A stretch of 64,000 nt of DNA, from assembly GCF_009768885.1 (NCBI RefSeq), contig NZ_WSQA01000005.1, positions 248,001 through 312,000 of the forward strand. The letters are read 5' to 3'. The position numbers and the translations under genes were made by a program. Origin of the DNA: Sphingobacterium humi (GTDB taxonomy: Bacteria; Bacteroidota; Bacteroidia; Sphingobacteriales; Sphingobacteriaceae). Positions 16,374-22,718 of this stretch are shown here, piece after piece. Positions within the stretch are counted from its first letter, which is position 1. Every line of letters starts with the position of its first letter. A model generated the notes under the pieces. That model saw nothing but the letters and a program-made list of their open reading frames with translations, was not told the DNA's origin and ran no database searches.

Positions 16374-16553
16374 ATGAGCAAGATTAAACCAGTTAAGCCT
16401 GAGAGCTTACAATCTAAAAGAGGCCTAGAGCCATCCCCAGAAGAATTACAAGGTATTGAGCGCGAATTAGCATGGACTGCTGAAATTATCGGCCGAAAAA
16501 CTGACGTCGGTATGGAGTATTTTGATGACCAGGACGAAGATAACCAGCAATGA
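16374..16553 (+). CDS. Small protein upstream of tail-like gene
   Basis: A 59-codon frame from the ATG at 16374 to the TGA at 16551, overlapping the next start by 4 bases (ATGA). The peptide starts MSKIKPVKPESLQSKRG and ends with an acidic tail (YFDDQDEDNQQ). The overlap and the acidic/helical make-up fit a small tail-module protein, such as a chaperone or linker, but I do not recognise it. Confidence 0.55.
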   Translation: MSKIKPVKPESLQSKRGLEPSPEELQGIERELAWTAEIIGRKTDVGMEYFDDQDEDNQQ

Positions 16554-16990
16554 TCAAATATAGGATTCCGTACAAGAGCTATGACAATAGTGATTGGCTT
16601 ATAGAGTTTGATATTATTGGTTACACAGGAACCCCTATTAACGCGCGAGGTGTTGCGGATAGGGTGGGTGTTCTTAGCTACGATGGGGGAGTGGATGACC
16701 TTTGGGATAACCCATTGGTTAACGTGAGCCTATCTAGTGCAATCTATAATCAAGGTCAAGTTGACCAGATGGAATTTTTAACCCTTAATGATCGAGACTG
16801 TAAGATTACAGTTACCCGAAACGGGCAAGTTAAATTTCAAGGTTATTTAATCCCTGATAACCAACAAATACGGTTAGCTTCTATACCTTATGAAATGGAG
16901 TTTGGAGCTACCTCAGGGCTTCCATTGCTAGAAACTTTGCAATTTTCCGTCTTTGGGGCAGAGCTAGGCACTAGATGCCCTTTAAACTAA
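16550..16990 (+). CDS. Phage tail-like protein, N-terminal part (split by in-frame stop)
   Basis: 146 residues ending in GTRCPLN followed by TAA at 16988-16990. The frame continues with FRRIL and then the M of the next ORF at 17006, with no shift, so the two ORFs are one gene interrupted by a single nonsense codon. The N-terminal part (IKYRIPYKSYDNSDWLIEF, GYTGTPI, NQGQVDQMEF) is the conserved start of a large structural protein seen in Bacteroidota prophages, probably a tail or baseplate component. Either a recent mutation or natural recoding. Confidence 0.6.
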   Translation: MIKYRIPYKSYDNSDWLIEFDIIGYTGTPINARGVADRVGVLSYDGGVDDLWDNPLVNVSLSSAIYNQGQVDQMEFLTLNDRDCKITVTRNGQVKFQGYLIPDNQQIRLASIPYEMEFGATSGLPLLETLQFSVFGAELGTRCPLN

Positions 16991-17005
16991 TTTAGACGAA
17001 TCTTA

Positions 17006-18793
17006 ATGCAACAGTTGGGCATAAATTTACCTATTCGATGGAGCTGTTCTATTGAGGCAATAAATACATCTATTTCGGGAGAACCGTTTCAAAATTTAAG
17101 ATGGTCGCAGTTCGGTGATGGTTTCTTAGTAAATACAACAACCGGCAATATGCGATATCAATCCTGTAAATACATTGTTGAGGGCTTAACCAAAGCTTTA
17201 CAATGCCGTATAGTGCAAGCTGATGGCGCATGGTGGGTTATAGGCATCAAAGAGCATCTTGCTGATGTTATTGCTTACAGGGAGTGCGCCAACAGCACGG
17301 GGCTTCCTGTAATTACAGAACACACCCGGGATAGCCTTCGTGTAGTAGGTGAGGATTATAAGTTCATCAATGAAGATGCTGTGTTAACGGCCACCGCAGC
17401 AAACAAAAGTGTAACGGTTACTTATGAACATAATCAACTAGCGAATATACTGCCAAATGGTGGACTGGAACAACGAAGCCTAGGTGCCCTCATGTGGTGG
17501 GGAGTACAAGGTGGCACGTTTGCCTATGAGAGTGAAATCGGTTCAATTACTGGTAGAGGAGGTTCGGCTGTTAAACTTATAAATTCTGGCCCTGATCCGG
17601 CTGTTTTCAAACTTCTCAATCCTTTACCAATTGACGCACATACGCTGTACAACATTTTTGAGTTTGGTTTTAGTTTTATGGCGATTGATGGTTATCCCTT
17701 AAACCCTGAGAATGGAAGGATTGATTGGCGTAATAATGAAATTAAGGTTTCAGTAAAATATACGGTTAACAATAATGGGACAATCGAAGACTGGTATCTA
17801 AACGAATACGGGTATTGGCAGAATACTAATGGCCCCGCTAATCAGCAGGTAATAAGCACGTCATGGCACCCGGCGGGGAATGCTTTTTACATTCACTTTG
17901 ACCCTGCTAAATCATTCTTTACAGGTGATGTAGTGTTTATTCAGTTTGTCCGTGATGGGGTTGTAATCGGGCGCGAAGTACTTTTTGAAGAAACTATGGA
18001 CGTCACTAGCGGTGTAGCATTCATTGTGAGCAAAATTCAAGACGGCTATACCTCAGGGTCTAGTAATTTATTGACCATAAACAACACGCAAAACCATCCT
18101 GCAAATACCGCATGGACTGAGAAAGAGGCGGACTATTTTAAATACATTTCGTTTACTGTGCAAGGTTTAGAATTGAATTACAGTGCCGCAATTACTTATA
18201 CAGGAGCAGGAAGCTTAGAGAACAAAATAATAGACCCGGGAGTAATAAACCTAACTACCGGAAACAAGGAGGGTCTTTTAAGTGTTGAATTTGTTATGCC
18301 TGCTGGCAAAACTTATGTTTTAGACGATATTTGGTTAAGTGTAAATCACAATAAGGATGTGTATAAAGCGAGCCATGAAGAATCTAATAATACAAAGAAT
18401 TTAGATATATCTTTGCCGATATCCAGTGCTTTCAGCGGCTTTTATACTTCCAATTTAATGAGGAGTTATAGCACTTCTAATACCGATTGGCTATTCACAG
18501 ATGGTACGGATATAGGCTCGCTTACGGAGTTGTACGCGCGATCAGCGTTGCGGTGTTTGTATTCGCAAAATATTGTGTTTAACGGTAGTATTTCTACACT
18601 TGGTAAGGATTGGAGTTTCATTGACAACTACAGCATTGCTACGCTTGATGGGAAGAAGTTTCTGCCGAATAGGTCGATATACAATACAGAAAAAAACGAA
18701 GTTAACTTAATAGCTCTGGAGTATCGCAATGATGATATCGCTATATCTATAGAGCACTATGGGAGTGAGGAAGAAAAGGATCTGAAGTATTAA
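17006..18793 (+). CDS. Phage tail-like protein, C-terminal part (same gene as 16550)
   Basis: 595 residues from the first ATG after the in-frame TAA. It begins QQLGINLPIRWSCSIEA and continues through beta-rich segments with a central carbohydrate-binding-like jelly-roll stretch (GGLEQRSLGALMWWGVQGG...). The last part, with WLFTDGTDIGSLTELYARS, resembles tail-fibre or receptor-binding regions. Fused with the upstream ORF it would be 748 codons. Only one nonsense codon is seen and the remainder is open, so decay must be recent if it is decay. The jelly-roll reading is inference. Confidence 0.6.
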   Translation: MQQLGINLPIRWSCSIEAINTSISGEPFQNLRWSQFGDGFLVNTTTGNMRYQSCKYIVEGLTKALQCRIVQADGAWWVIGIKEHLADVIAYRECANSTGLPVITEHTRDSLRVVGEDYKFINEDAVLTATAANKSVTVTYEHNQLANILPNGGLEQRSLGALMWWGVQGGTFAYESEIGSITGRGGSAVKLINSGPDPAVFKLLNPLPIDAHTLYNIFEFGFSFMAIDGYPLNPENGRIDWRNNEIKVSVKYTVNNNGTIEDWYLNEYGYWQNTNGPANQQVISTSWHPAGNAFYIHFDPAKSFFTGDVVFIQFVRDGVVIGREVLFEETMDVTSGVAFIVSKIQDGYTSGSSNLLTINNTQNHPANTAWTEKEADYFKYISFTVQGLELNYSAAITYTGAGSLENKIIDPGVINLTTGNKEGLLSVEFVMPAGKTYVLDDIWLSVNHNKDVYKASHEESNNTKNLDISLPISSAFSGFYTSNLMRSYSTSNTDWLFTDGTDIGSLTELYARSALRCLYSQNIVFNGSISTLGKDWSFIDNYSIATLDGKKFLPNRSIYNTEKNEVNLIALEYRNDDIAISIEHYGSEEEKDLKY

Positions 18794-18870
18794 CATAATT
18801 TGTTTAAGTATTATACGTATTATGGAATAACTTAATTTTCCCTAACGGGATAATCCGGTAGGTTTTTTAT

Positions 18871-18878
18871 TATATTTG
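18871..18878 (+). promoter_or_regulatory. TATATTTG promoter box
   Basis: An exact TAnnTTTG box 18 bases before the ATG at 18897. It would give the secreted-protein gene its own transcript, separate from the tail gene. Confidence 0.45.
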
Positions 18879-18896
18879 GTTGCCAATTTAAAAATT

Positions 18897-19358
18897 ATGA
18901 AATATTTAATTATACTAATTCTGACGTTATCTTCTGCACTATTATTTTCCCAGGACTTAAGACAAAAAGCTCCCAAAGGCACGATGTATATTGATATCAT
19001 TAAAGAAGGCAGCAAGGAGCAATTGTATAATGAGCTTACAGAGTGGTTGTTAGATAAAGGGTTTATGATCGAGTTTAGAGATTCTGAATTATTTTTGATA
19101 CGGACTGAGCCATTCGAACGAGGCTCTCACATGTCGTATTATACATTTAGAATAAAGGATGGTATAATAACCATTAGTGGAAATTATAGACAATCTAGCA
19201 GCAGTGTTGCTTTATGGGGAACAGGATTTAATGCCAGAGATTCTTTTCAACAAATCAAGAACGTTTCTAGCATGCAGATTACTGGTGTTAAAGGTGCATA
19301 TCGGGATATGCAGATTGTAGCGGAACTGTTAGGCGACAAGCTTGTTTTTAGGAAATAG
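18897..19358 (+). CDS. Hypothetical secreted protein
   Basis: 153 residues from the ATG at 18897; the in-frame TTG at 18876 lies in the promoter box. An N-terminal hydrophobic segment (YLIILILTLSSALLFS) followed by QDLRQK is a signal peptide for export to the periplasm. The mature part contains alternating strands and helices (SKEQLYNELTEWLLDKGFMI) of a small alpha/beta protein, with no known family. Encoded at the end of the phage-like block and under its own promoter, it may be a lysogenic-conversion-type cargo gene. Confidence 0.6.
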   Translation: MKYLIILILTLSSALLFSQDLRQKAPKGTMYIDIIKEGSKEQLYNELTEWLLDKGFMIEFRDSELFLIRTEPFERGSHMSYYTFRIKDGIITISGNYRQSSSSVALWGTGFNARDSFQQIKNVSSMQITGVKGAYRDMQIVAELLGDKLVFRK

Positions 19359-19566
19359 TGGATTTAATAATACATCCTTTTAATTAACCCTTAGTTGCTC
19401 ACCCATTCTGACCTTGAAAGCCTAGATTTAGGAATTATTCGACCTGAAGGATTTCACGATCTTTATACAAATTTTTATAAGTATTATTAAAAGAATAAAA
19501 AAATCCTAAAGGATGAGGTTAGGCTAATCACGCAATTGCATACTTTTTTATCAATGGTTCAATGTC

Positions 19567-19773
19567 TTATTCGTAGTTGAGCTTGGTTCCCATTGCATTA
19601 TATTGTTTTTCTCCCAGCACAAAAAACAAGTGTCCATCAGTTTTAATTACATAGTTACCCTCTTCTTGATTGGTGTAAACTTCACGTTTTTTACCTTCAA
19701 TAATCATAATCCCTTTTTCAATAGTAGGGATTTTGTACCTTACATTATTCGTAGTGTGTTTCCAATAAATCAT
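19567..19773 (-). CDS. Small hypothetical protein
   Basis: 68 residues, IYWKHTTNNVRYKIPTIEKG at the start and GTKLNYE at the end. The composition is that of a real protein, and the opposite-strand frame here is hydrophobic and Phe-rich, a typical shadow. No motif recognised. The preceding 208 bases (19359-19566) show no gene. Confidence 0.45.
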   Translation of the reverse strand: MIYWKHTTNNVRYKIPTIEKGIMIIEGKKREVYTNQEEGNYVIKTDGHLFFVLGEKQYNAMGTKLNYE

Positions 19774-19783
19774 AATATTGTTT

Positions 19784-19912
19784 TTAATTTGTATAACTAA
19801 AGATAGGTATAATTAAAGGTGTTATTTTGAGAGGGGTACCTTGACGGTTGTTGTACAAATCCACCGCCTTTTTGATTGCTTCTTGTGTGGCTTGGTGGCG
19901 GGTTATTTTGAC
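19784..19912 (-). pseudogene. Possible IS3-type transposase C-terminal scrap
   Basis: A 42-codon frame without a start reads TRHQATQEAIKKAVDLYNNRQGTP. The pattern EAIKKAVDLYNNR resembles the C-terminal region of IS3-family OrfB transposases (..AI.LYNNRRPH..L). The rest does not match and no terminal repeats are visible. It overlaps the last codons of the lipoprotein gene in another frame. Low confidence. Confidence 0.22.
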
Positions 19913-20358
19913 TTTACAAAAAACAAATCTACTTTATGACCAAACGTAGTTTTTAGAACTAATTTACTTTTAGTTAGTTCGATGATATCGTAAGGCTCAC
20001 TAATGTTGTATTCATTTTTAATTGTCAATTTCTTATTATCTTCAGAGATCCAATATCCTCTATTTTCAGTAAATGCTTCTTTTTTAACTACTTCAGGTTC
20101 TCTGTCGCCAAAAATTCCATCCCCCCATTTACCTTCAATTTTAAATCCTGATATAGTTACCTCAGACACTCCGAAATTATAACTAATATCGCCATTATCG
20201 GGAATTGTTGTTGGGGTATTGTTAGCTCCTTCATATTTAATTGTATAATCTAGATCCCATTTTCCTCTAATTTCAGAATTACTTTCAGAGATACCATCAC
20301 TCTTAGAACATGAGCTAAAACCGATAATAATAAATAGTGAATAGATAATCTTTTTCAT
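19903..20358 (-). CDS. Small lipoprotein, lipocalin-like
   Basis: 151 residues. The N-terminus is a lipoprotein signal (KKIIYSLFIIIGFSSCSKSDG), with the acylated Cys at about residue 17. The mature part has GKWDLDYTIKYEG and later YWISEDNKKLTI, the strand pattern of Bacteroidota lipocalin-like lipoproteins. It is transcribed leftward, apart from the small-gene operon to the right, and AT-rich intergenic sequence (20359-20554) precedes it. Role unknown; probably cargo. Confidence 0.7.
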   Translation of the reverse strand: MKKIIYSLFIIIGFSSCSKSDGISESNSEIRGKWDLDYTIKYEGANNTPTTIPDNGDISYNFGVSEVTISGFKIEGKWGDGIFGDREPEVVKKEAFTENRGYWISEDNKKLTIKNEYNISEPYDIIELTKSKLVLKTTFGHKVDLFFVKSK

Positions 20359-20554
20359 TTCGTTAATAAATTAGTTTAGGCAAAAGTAAATAAAATTCTT
20401 ATATGAGTTCATATGATGAAATGCTTTCCTATAACTCCATCTTTCTTTCTCTTTTAATCCCCCACTAAATAGTGAGTGTAGGTCTACTTTATATTAAATA
20501 TCACCTGATCATGCAAGGTTCTGGTTTCTGTTTGTTCCAATTTCAATTAATCAA

Positions 20555-20583
20555 TAAAAAAGCAAGATCATTTAATCCTGCTT
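20555..20583 (-). terminator. Rho-independent terminator of the leftward small-gene operon
   Basis: Read on the minus strand, AAGCAGGAT pairs with ATCTTGCTT (8 of 9 bases) and is followed by a T run. It sits 25 bases after the stop of the gene at 20608. Confidence 0.6.
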
Positions 20584-20607
20584 ATATTTCGATGCGGTAA
20601 TTGTTAT

Positions 20608-20826
20608 CTAGATCCTAATCATTATTTTAATTTTTCCATTCTTAAGTATCTCAAATAATCCTGGCGCATACTCAATCGATATTGATCTAATCCTAACGCT
20701 GCGGTCTTTCTCTCCAGTCACAAACATTGTAGAACGATATTTGATCAAACCTAAATTGATGGTTCGCTCTCTTTTTACTCCGTCCTCATTGGGATTAAAG
20801 TAAACTGTTTCAAAAATCCTCTTCAT
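20608..20826 (-). CDS. Small hypothetical protein
   Basis: 72 residues, last gene of a leftward operon; its ATG overlaps the stop of the gene at 20826 by one base. The peptide (KRIFETVYFNPNEDGVKRERTINLGL) is strand-rich and basic with no known motif. Confidence 0.5.
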   Translation of the reverse strand: MKRIFETVYFNPNEDGVKRERTINLGLIKYRSTMFVTGEKDRSVRIRSISIEYAPGLFEILKNGKIKIMIRI

Positions 20827-21266
20827 TATCTACTCCCTCCCTTTTCATTACTGAATAATCCCTTTTGCAAACCAATTATTTTCTCATCAAAGCGATGGTA
20901 TGTTACCAAATCTCTAAGAGCTAACATCTTATTGCCGCTGGCCGTACCTAAGTCTTTAAAAAGATAATAAACTTCTTTAAGTAATAAGCGTTGCCGTTGG
21001 TCAGTTGTCTCACATATCATCTCTACAATGTCATAAAGCGCGTCTTCTGTGCTAACATAATGGCTTTTAATGCCCTCAAAGAAGCTGTCAAGATTTTGAA
21101 TTATTATATCCTTACAACTTATTGTATCGTACATGTCAGCAAGCTGTTGTAGCTGATTTATGTCAAGATCATCTAATTGTTCACCTGAAATGCATGCATT
21201 TATTGCAAATTCTTTAATTTTGCCCTTAAGTTCTGAACTATCAGGCATTTCGTTAATTGTTAGCAT
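20826..21266 (-). CDS. Hypothetical protein, helical
   Basis: 146 residues, almost entirely helical and acidic in its first half (DDLDINQLQQLADMYDTI), with no signal or membrane segment. The one-base overlap with the next gene shows co-translation. No recognised domain. It could be an interaction or regulatory protein of the element. Confidence 0.55.
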   Translation of the reverse strand: MLTINEMPDSSELKGKIKEFAINACISGEQLDDLDINQLQQLADMYDTISCKDIIIQNLDSFFEGIKSHYVSTEDALYDIVEMICETTDQRQRLLLKEVYYLFKDLGTASGNKMLALRDLVTYHRFDEKIIGLQKGLFSNEKGGSR

Positions 21267-21334
21267 AATGTTTGATTTTTAGATAGTGCCACTGTGTGAC
21301 CGCCAAGTTTAGCAGTGGCACACTTGTTTATTAT

Positions 21335-21628
21335 TTATTTATCTTCTTCCTTTACGTAAAATCTATGCCTATTTTCTGTCACCAGAGCATAGTTCAATTC
21401 CTTGACATCATAATAGTAGTTTCCTTTTGGATAGTGTTGCCTGCGCTCAATAAGGTTGTATTTTTCGAACCTATTGAGAAGCTTCTCGCCATGGATCCTG
21501 ATCGCTTCTGACCTCCATATGATAGGGCTTGTAAGACCTACATCGGTCAGGGCGTTGTTTACCGCTGTTTCGGATACTTCCATGAGTATCTTGCGAAATT
21601 CGATGGTTGATAGAGTTAGATATTGCAT
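21335..21628 (-). CDS. Small HTH-like protein, paralogue of 21641
   Basis: 97 residues. It shares the layout and many positions with its neighbour at 21641: IEFRKIL near the start, LT.VG..SP.I.RS.A...HG..L...EK.. in the middle, YYYD..ELN.A...ENRHRF at the end. The middle helix pair followed by a Tyr-rich wing looks like a winged-helix DNA-binding fold. The two genes are 12 bases apart and arose by tandem duplication. Confidence 0.6.
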   Translation of the reverse strand: MQYLTLSTIEFRKILMEVSETAVNNALTDVGLTSPIIWRSEAIRIHGEKLLNRFEKYNLIERRQHYPKGNYYYDVKELNYALVTENRHRFYVKEEDK

Positions 21629-21640
21629 TTTATCTTCTAA

Positions 21641-21925
21641 TTATTTCCCTTTAAAAAATCTGTGTCGGTTCTCGGCTATAATCGCAGCATTAAGCTCGTC
21701 AGCATCATAATAGAAATGTCCTCGATTTAACCTTTGACGCTTGGTAATCAGACCTTCTTTTTCTAGGGATTCGATAAGCCTTTGACCATGCAATTTCATT
21801 GCGTCTGACCTTGTAATTGTTGGGCTTGCTATTCCTATAGCTGTTAACGCTGCCCTAGCTCCTGCCTGTGCAGCTTCTTTCAACATTTTGTTGAATTCGA
21901 TTTTGGAAAATGTGTAGAATTCCAT
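21641..21925 (-). CDS. Small HTH-like protein, paralogue of 21335
   Basis: 94 residues, beginning MEFYTFSKIEFNKMLKEAA. The core ITRSDAMKLHGQRLIESLEKEGLITKRQ reads, in order, as a recognition helix and connector, followed by a wing (GHFYYDADELN). It ends in ENRHRFF like its paralogue. Probably a DNA-binding regulator near the right end of the element. Divergence from the paralogue is large, so the duplication is old. Confidence 0.6.
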   Translation of the reverse strand: MEFYTFSKIEFNKMLKEAAQAGARAALTAIGIASPTITRSDAMKLHGQRLIESLEKEGLITKRQRLNRGHFYYDADELNAAIIAENRHRFFKGK

Positions 21926-21927
21926 AG

Positions 21928-22164
21928 TTATCTATTTATATAATTTTTGTCAAAGATGATTTCATTTTCTCCAAAAACAAATAAGCAACCTGTACTATCT
22001 ATTATTTCAATACGTTCTTCTCTATTTGGGAATAATTTATTGATCCTCATTAAGAGTTTATAGAACTTTTGATAAAGATGCTCTGACAAGTCCGGATCGA
22101 ACACTAGTTGTTCAAACGCTTCATACTTTAGAATAGATCTTCCGAGGTAAATGGTCATTTTCAT
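21928..22164 (-). CDS. Small hypothetical protein, first gene of leftward operon
   Basis: 78 residues, beginning MKMTIYLGRSILKYEAFEQL and ending FGENEIIFDKNYINR. It ends 2 bases before the next gene starts, so it heads the leftward operon (21928 to 20608). No domain recognised. Its promoter must lie within ~120 bases of the right attachment repeat. Confidence 0.5.
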   Translation of the reverse strand: MKMTIYLGRSILKYEAFEQLVFDPDLSEHLYQKFYKLLMRINKLFPNREERIEIIDSTGCLFVFGENEIIFDKNYINR

Positions 22165-22240
22165 ATTGGTGATTTTATTGGTGACTTAATGATATATTTG
22201 CTTCTTATTATTTTAAAAAAGCAATGATTATGCTCCCTAT

Positions 22241-22248
22241 TTGTACCT
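22241..22248 (+). promoter_or_regulatory. Right-end TTGTACCT motif, candidate arm-type site
   Basis: One copy of the motif that occurs three times inside the left end, in the same orientation and 38 bases inside the right attachment repeat. Its presence at both ends supports integrase or excisionase binding. Confidence 0.45.
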
Positions 22249-22286
22249 ATTTATTATAAATCATTGATTATCATAATTAGTTACAA

Positions 22287-22303
22287 TTTGTATCGGGAAG
22301 TAA
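22287..22303 (+). repeat. Right attachment-site repeat (attR)
   Basis: TTTGTATCGGGAAGTAA, 16 of 17 bases identical to the end of mnmE at 4061-4077. A run of nine G follows directly (22304-22312). Confidence 0.88.
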
Positions 22304-22718
22304 GGGGGGGGGCATTATAGACTACTCTTTTATATTATTATTAAACTGTGGAAAGAGCTATTTTCCACCTCCTCTATCATTCCAAGCATTAGCTTAAAAC
22401 CAGAGACGATTTTAAAGATAGACACTTATATTAAAAGCCATTTAGAATAATCTATTTCCTAGTCATTTGTTTTGTATTTCCTTTTTCAAATATTTTAGTT
22501 ATTCCTACCGCTCGAAGCTTCTTTTTGTTATGAATAAACATTGATATAATTATTTAAAAACACCAACTTTTACTAAATTAAATTGTTCAAATTAATTTGG
22601 TTTGTTTTATTCAAGAGTTGCTTTAATCGCTAATTATTACGGTTTCCCATATTGATTTGTCATTATTAATTTTATAATTTGCAAGATTAATATAATTACC
22701 TTACCCGTTAAATAAATA
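22304..22718. other. Gene-free AT-rich region between element and restriction island
   Basis: It starts with a nine-G run and is otherwise AT-rich. I see no gene, tRNA or clear terminator. It must contain the promoter of the hsd operon; no strong TAnnTTTG box close to the hsdM start was found. It could be the old chromosomal sequence downstream of mnmE or part of an earlier insertion. Confidence 0.4.

Larger units (their letters stand above)
4061..22303. mobile_element. Integrated element of about 18.2 kb in the 3' end of mnmE (possible phage satellite)
   Basis: The last 17 bases of mnmE (4061-4077, TTTGTATTGGGAAGTAA) recur once, with one mismatch, at 22287-22303 in the same orientation. A tyrosine integrase lies just inside the left copy, and TTGTACCT motifs lie inside both ends. 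Contents from left to right: HTH excisionase-like protein, integrase, AlpA-like protein, RepA-like ATPase, Toprim primase-like protein, kinase cassette, degenerate terminase-small-subunit pieces, HK97-gp10-like and tail-like genes, then a leftward operon of small genes. It is AT-richer than the flanking core genes. No relaxase, type IV secretion, capsid, portal or large terminase gene is visible. The boundaries are well supported; calling it a satellite is inference. Confidence 0.85.

Noticed and set aside
19603..19800. Plus-strand ORF of 65 codons
   Set aside because: It is very rich in Phe and Asn and antisense to a more protein-like minus-strand frame.
4061..22303. Integrative conjugative element
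   Set aside because: No relaxase, coupling protein or conjugation (tra/vir-type) genes are seen among the reading frames.
22304..22312. Nine-G run as a phase-variable promoter switch for the hsd operon
   Set aside because: It is about 400 bases from the hsdM start with no promoter recognised nearby, so a switching role cannot be supported from the sequence.
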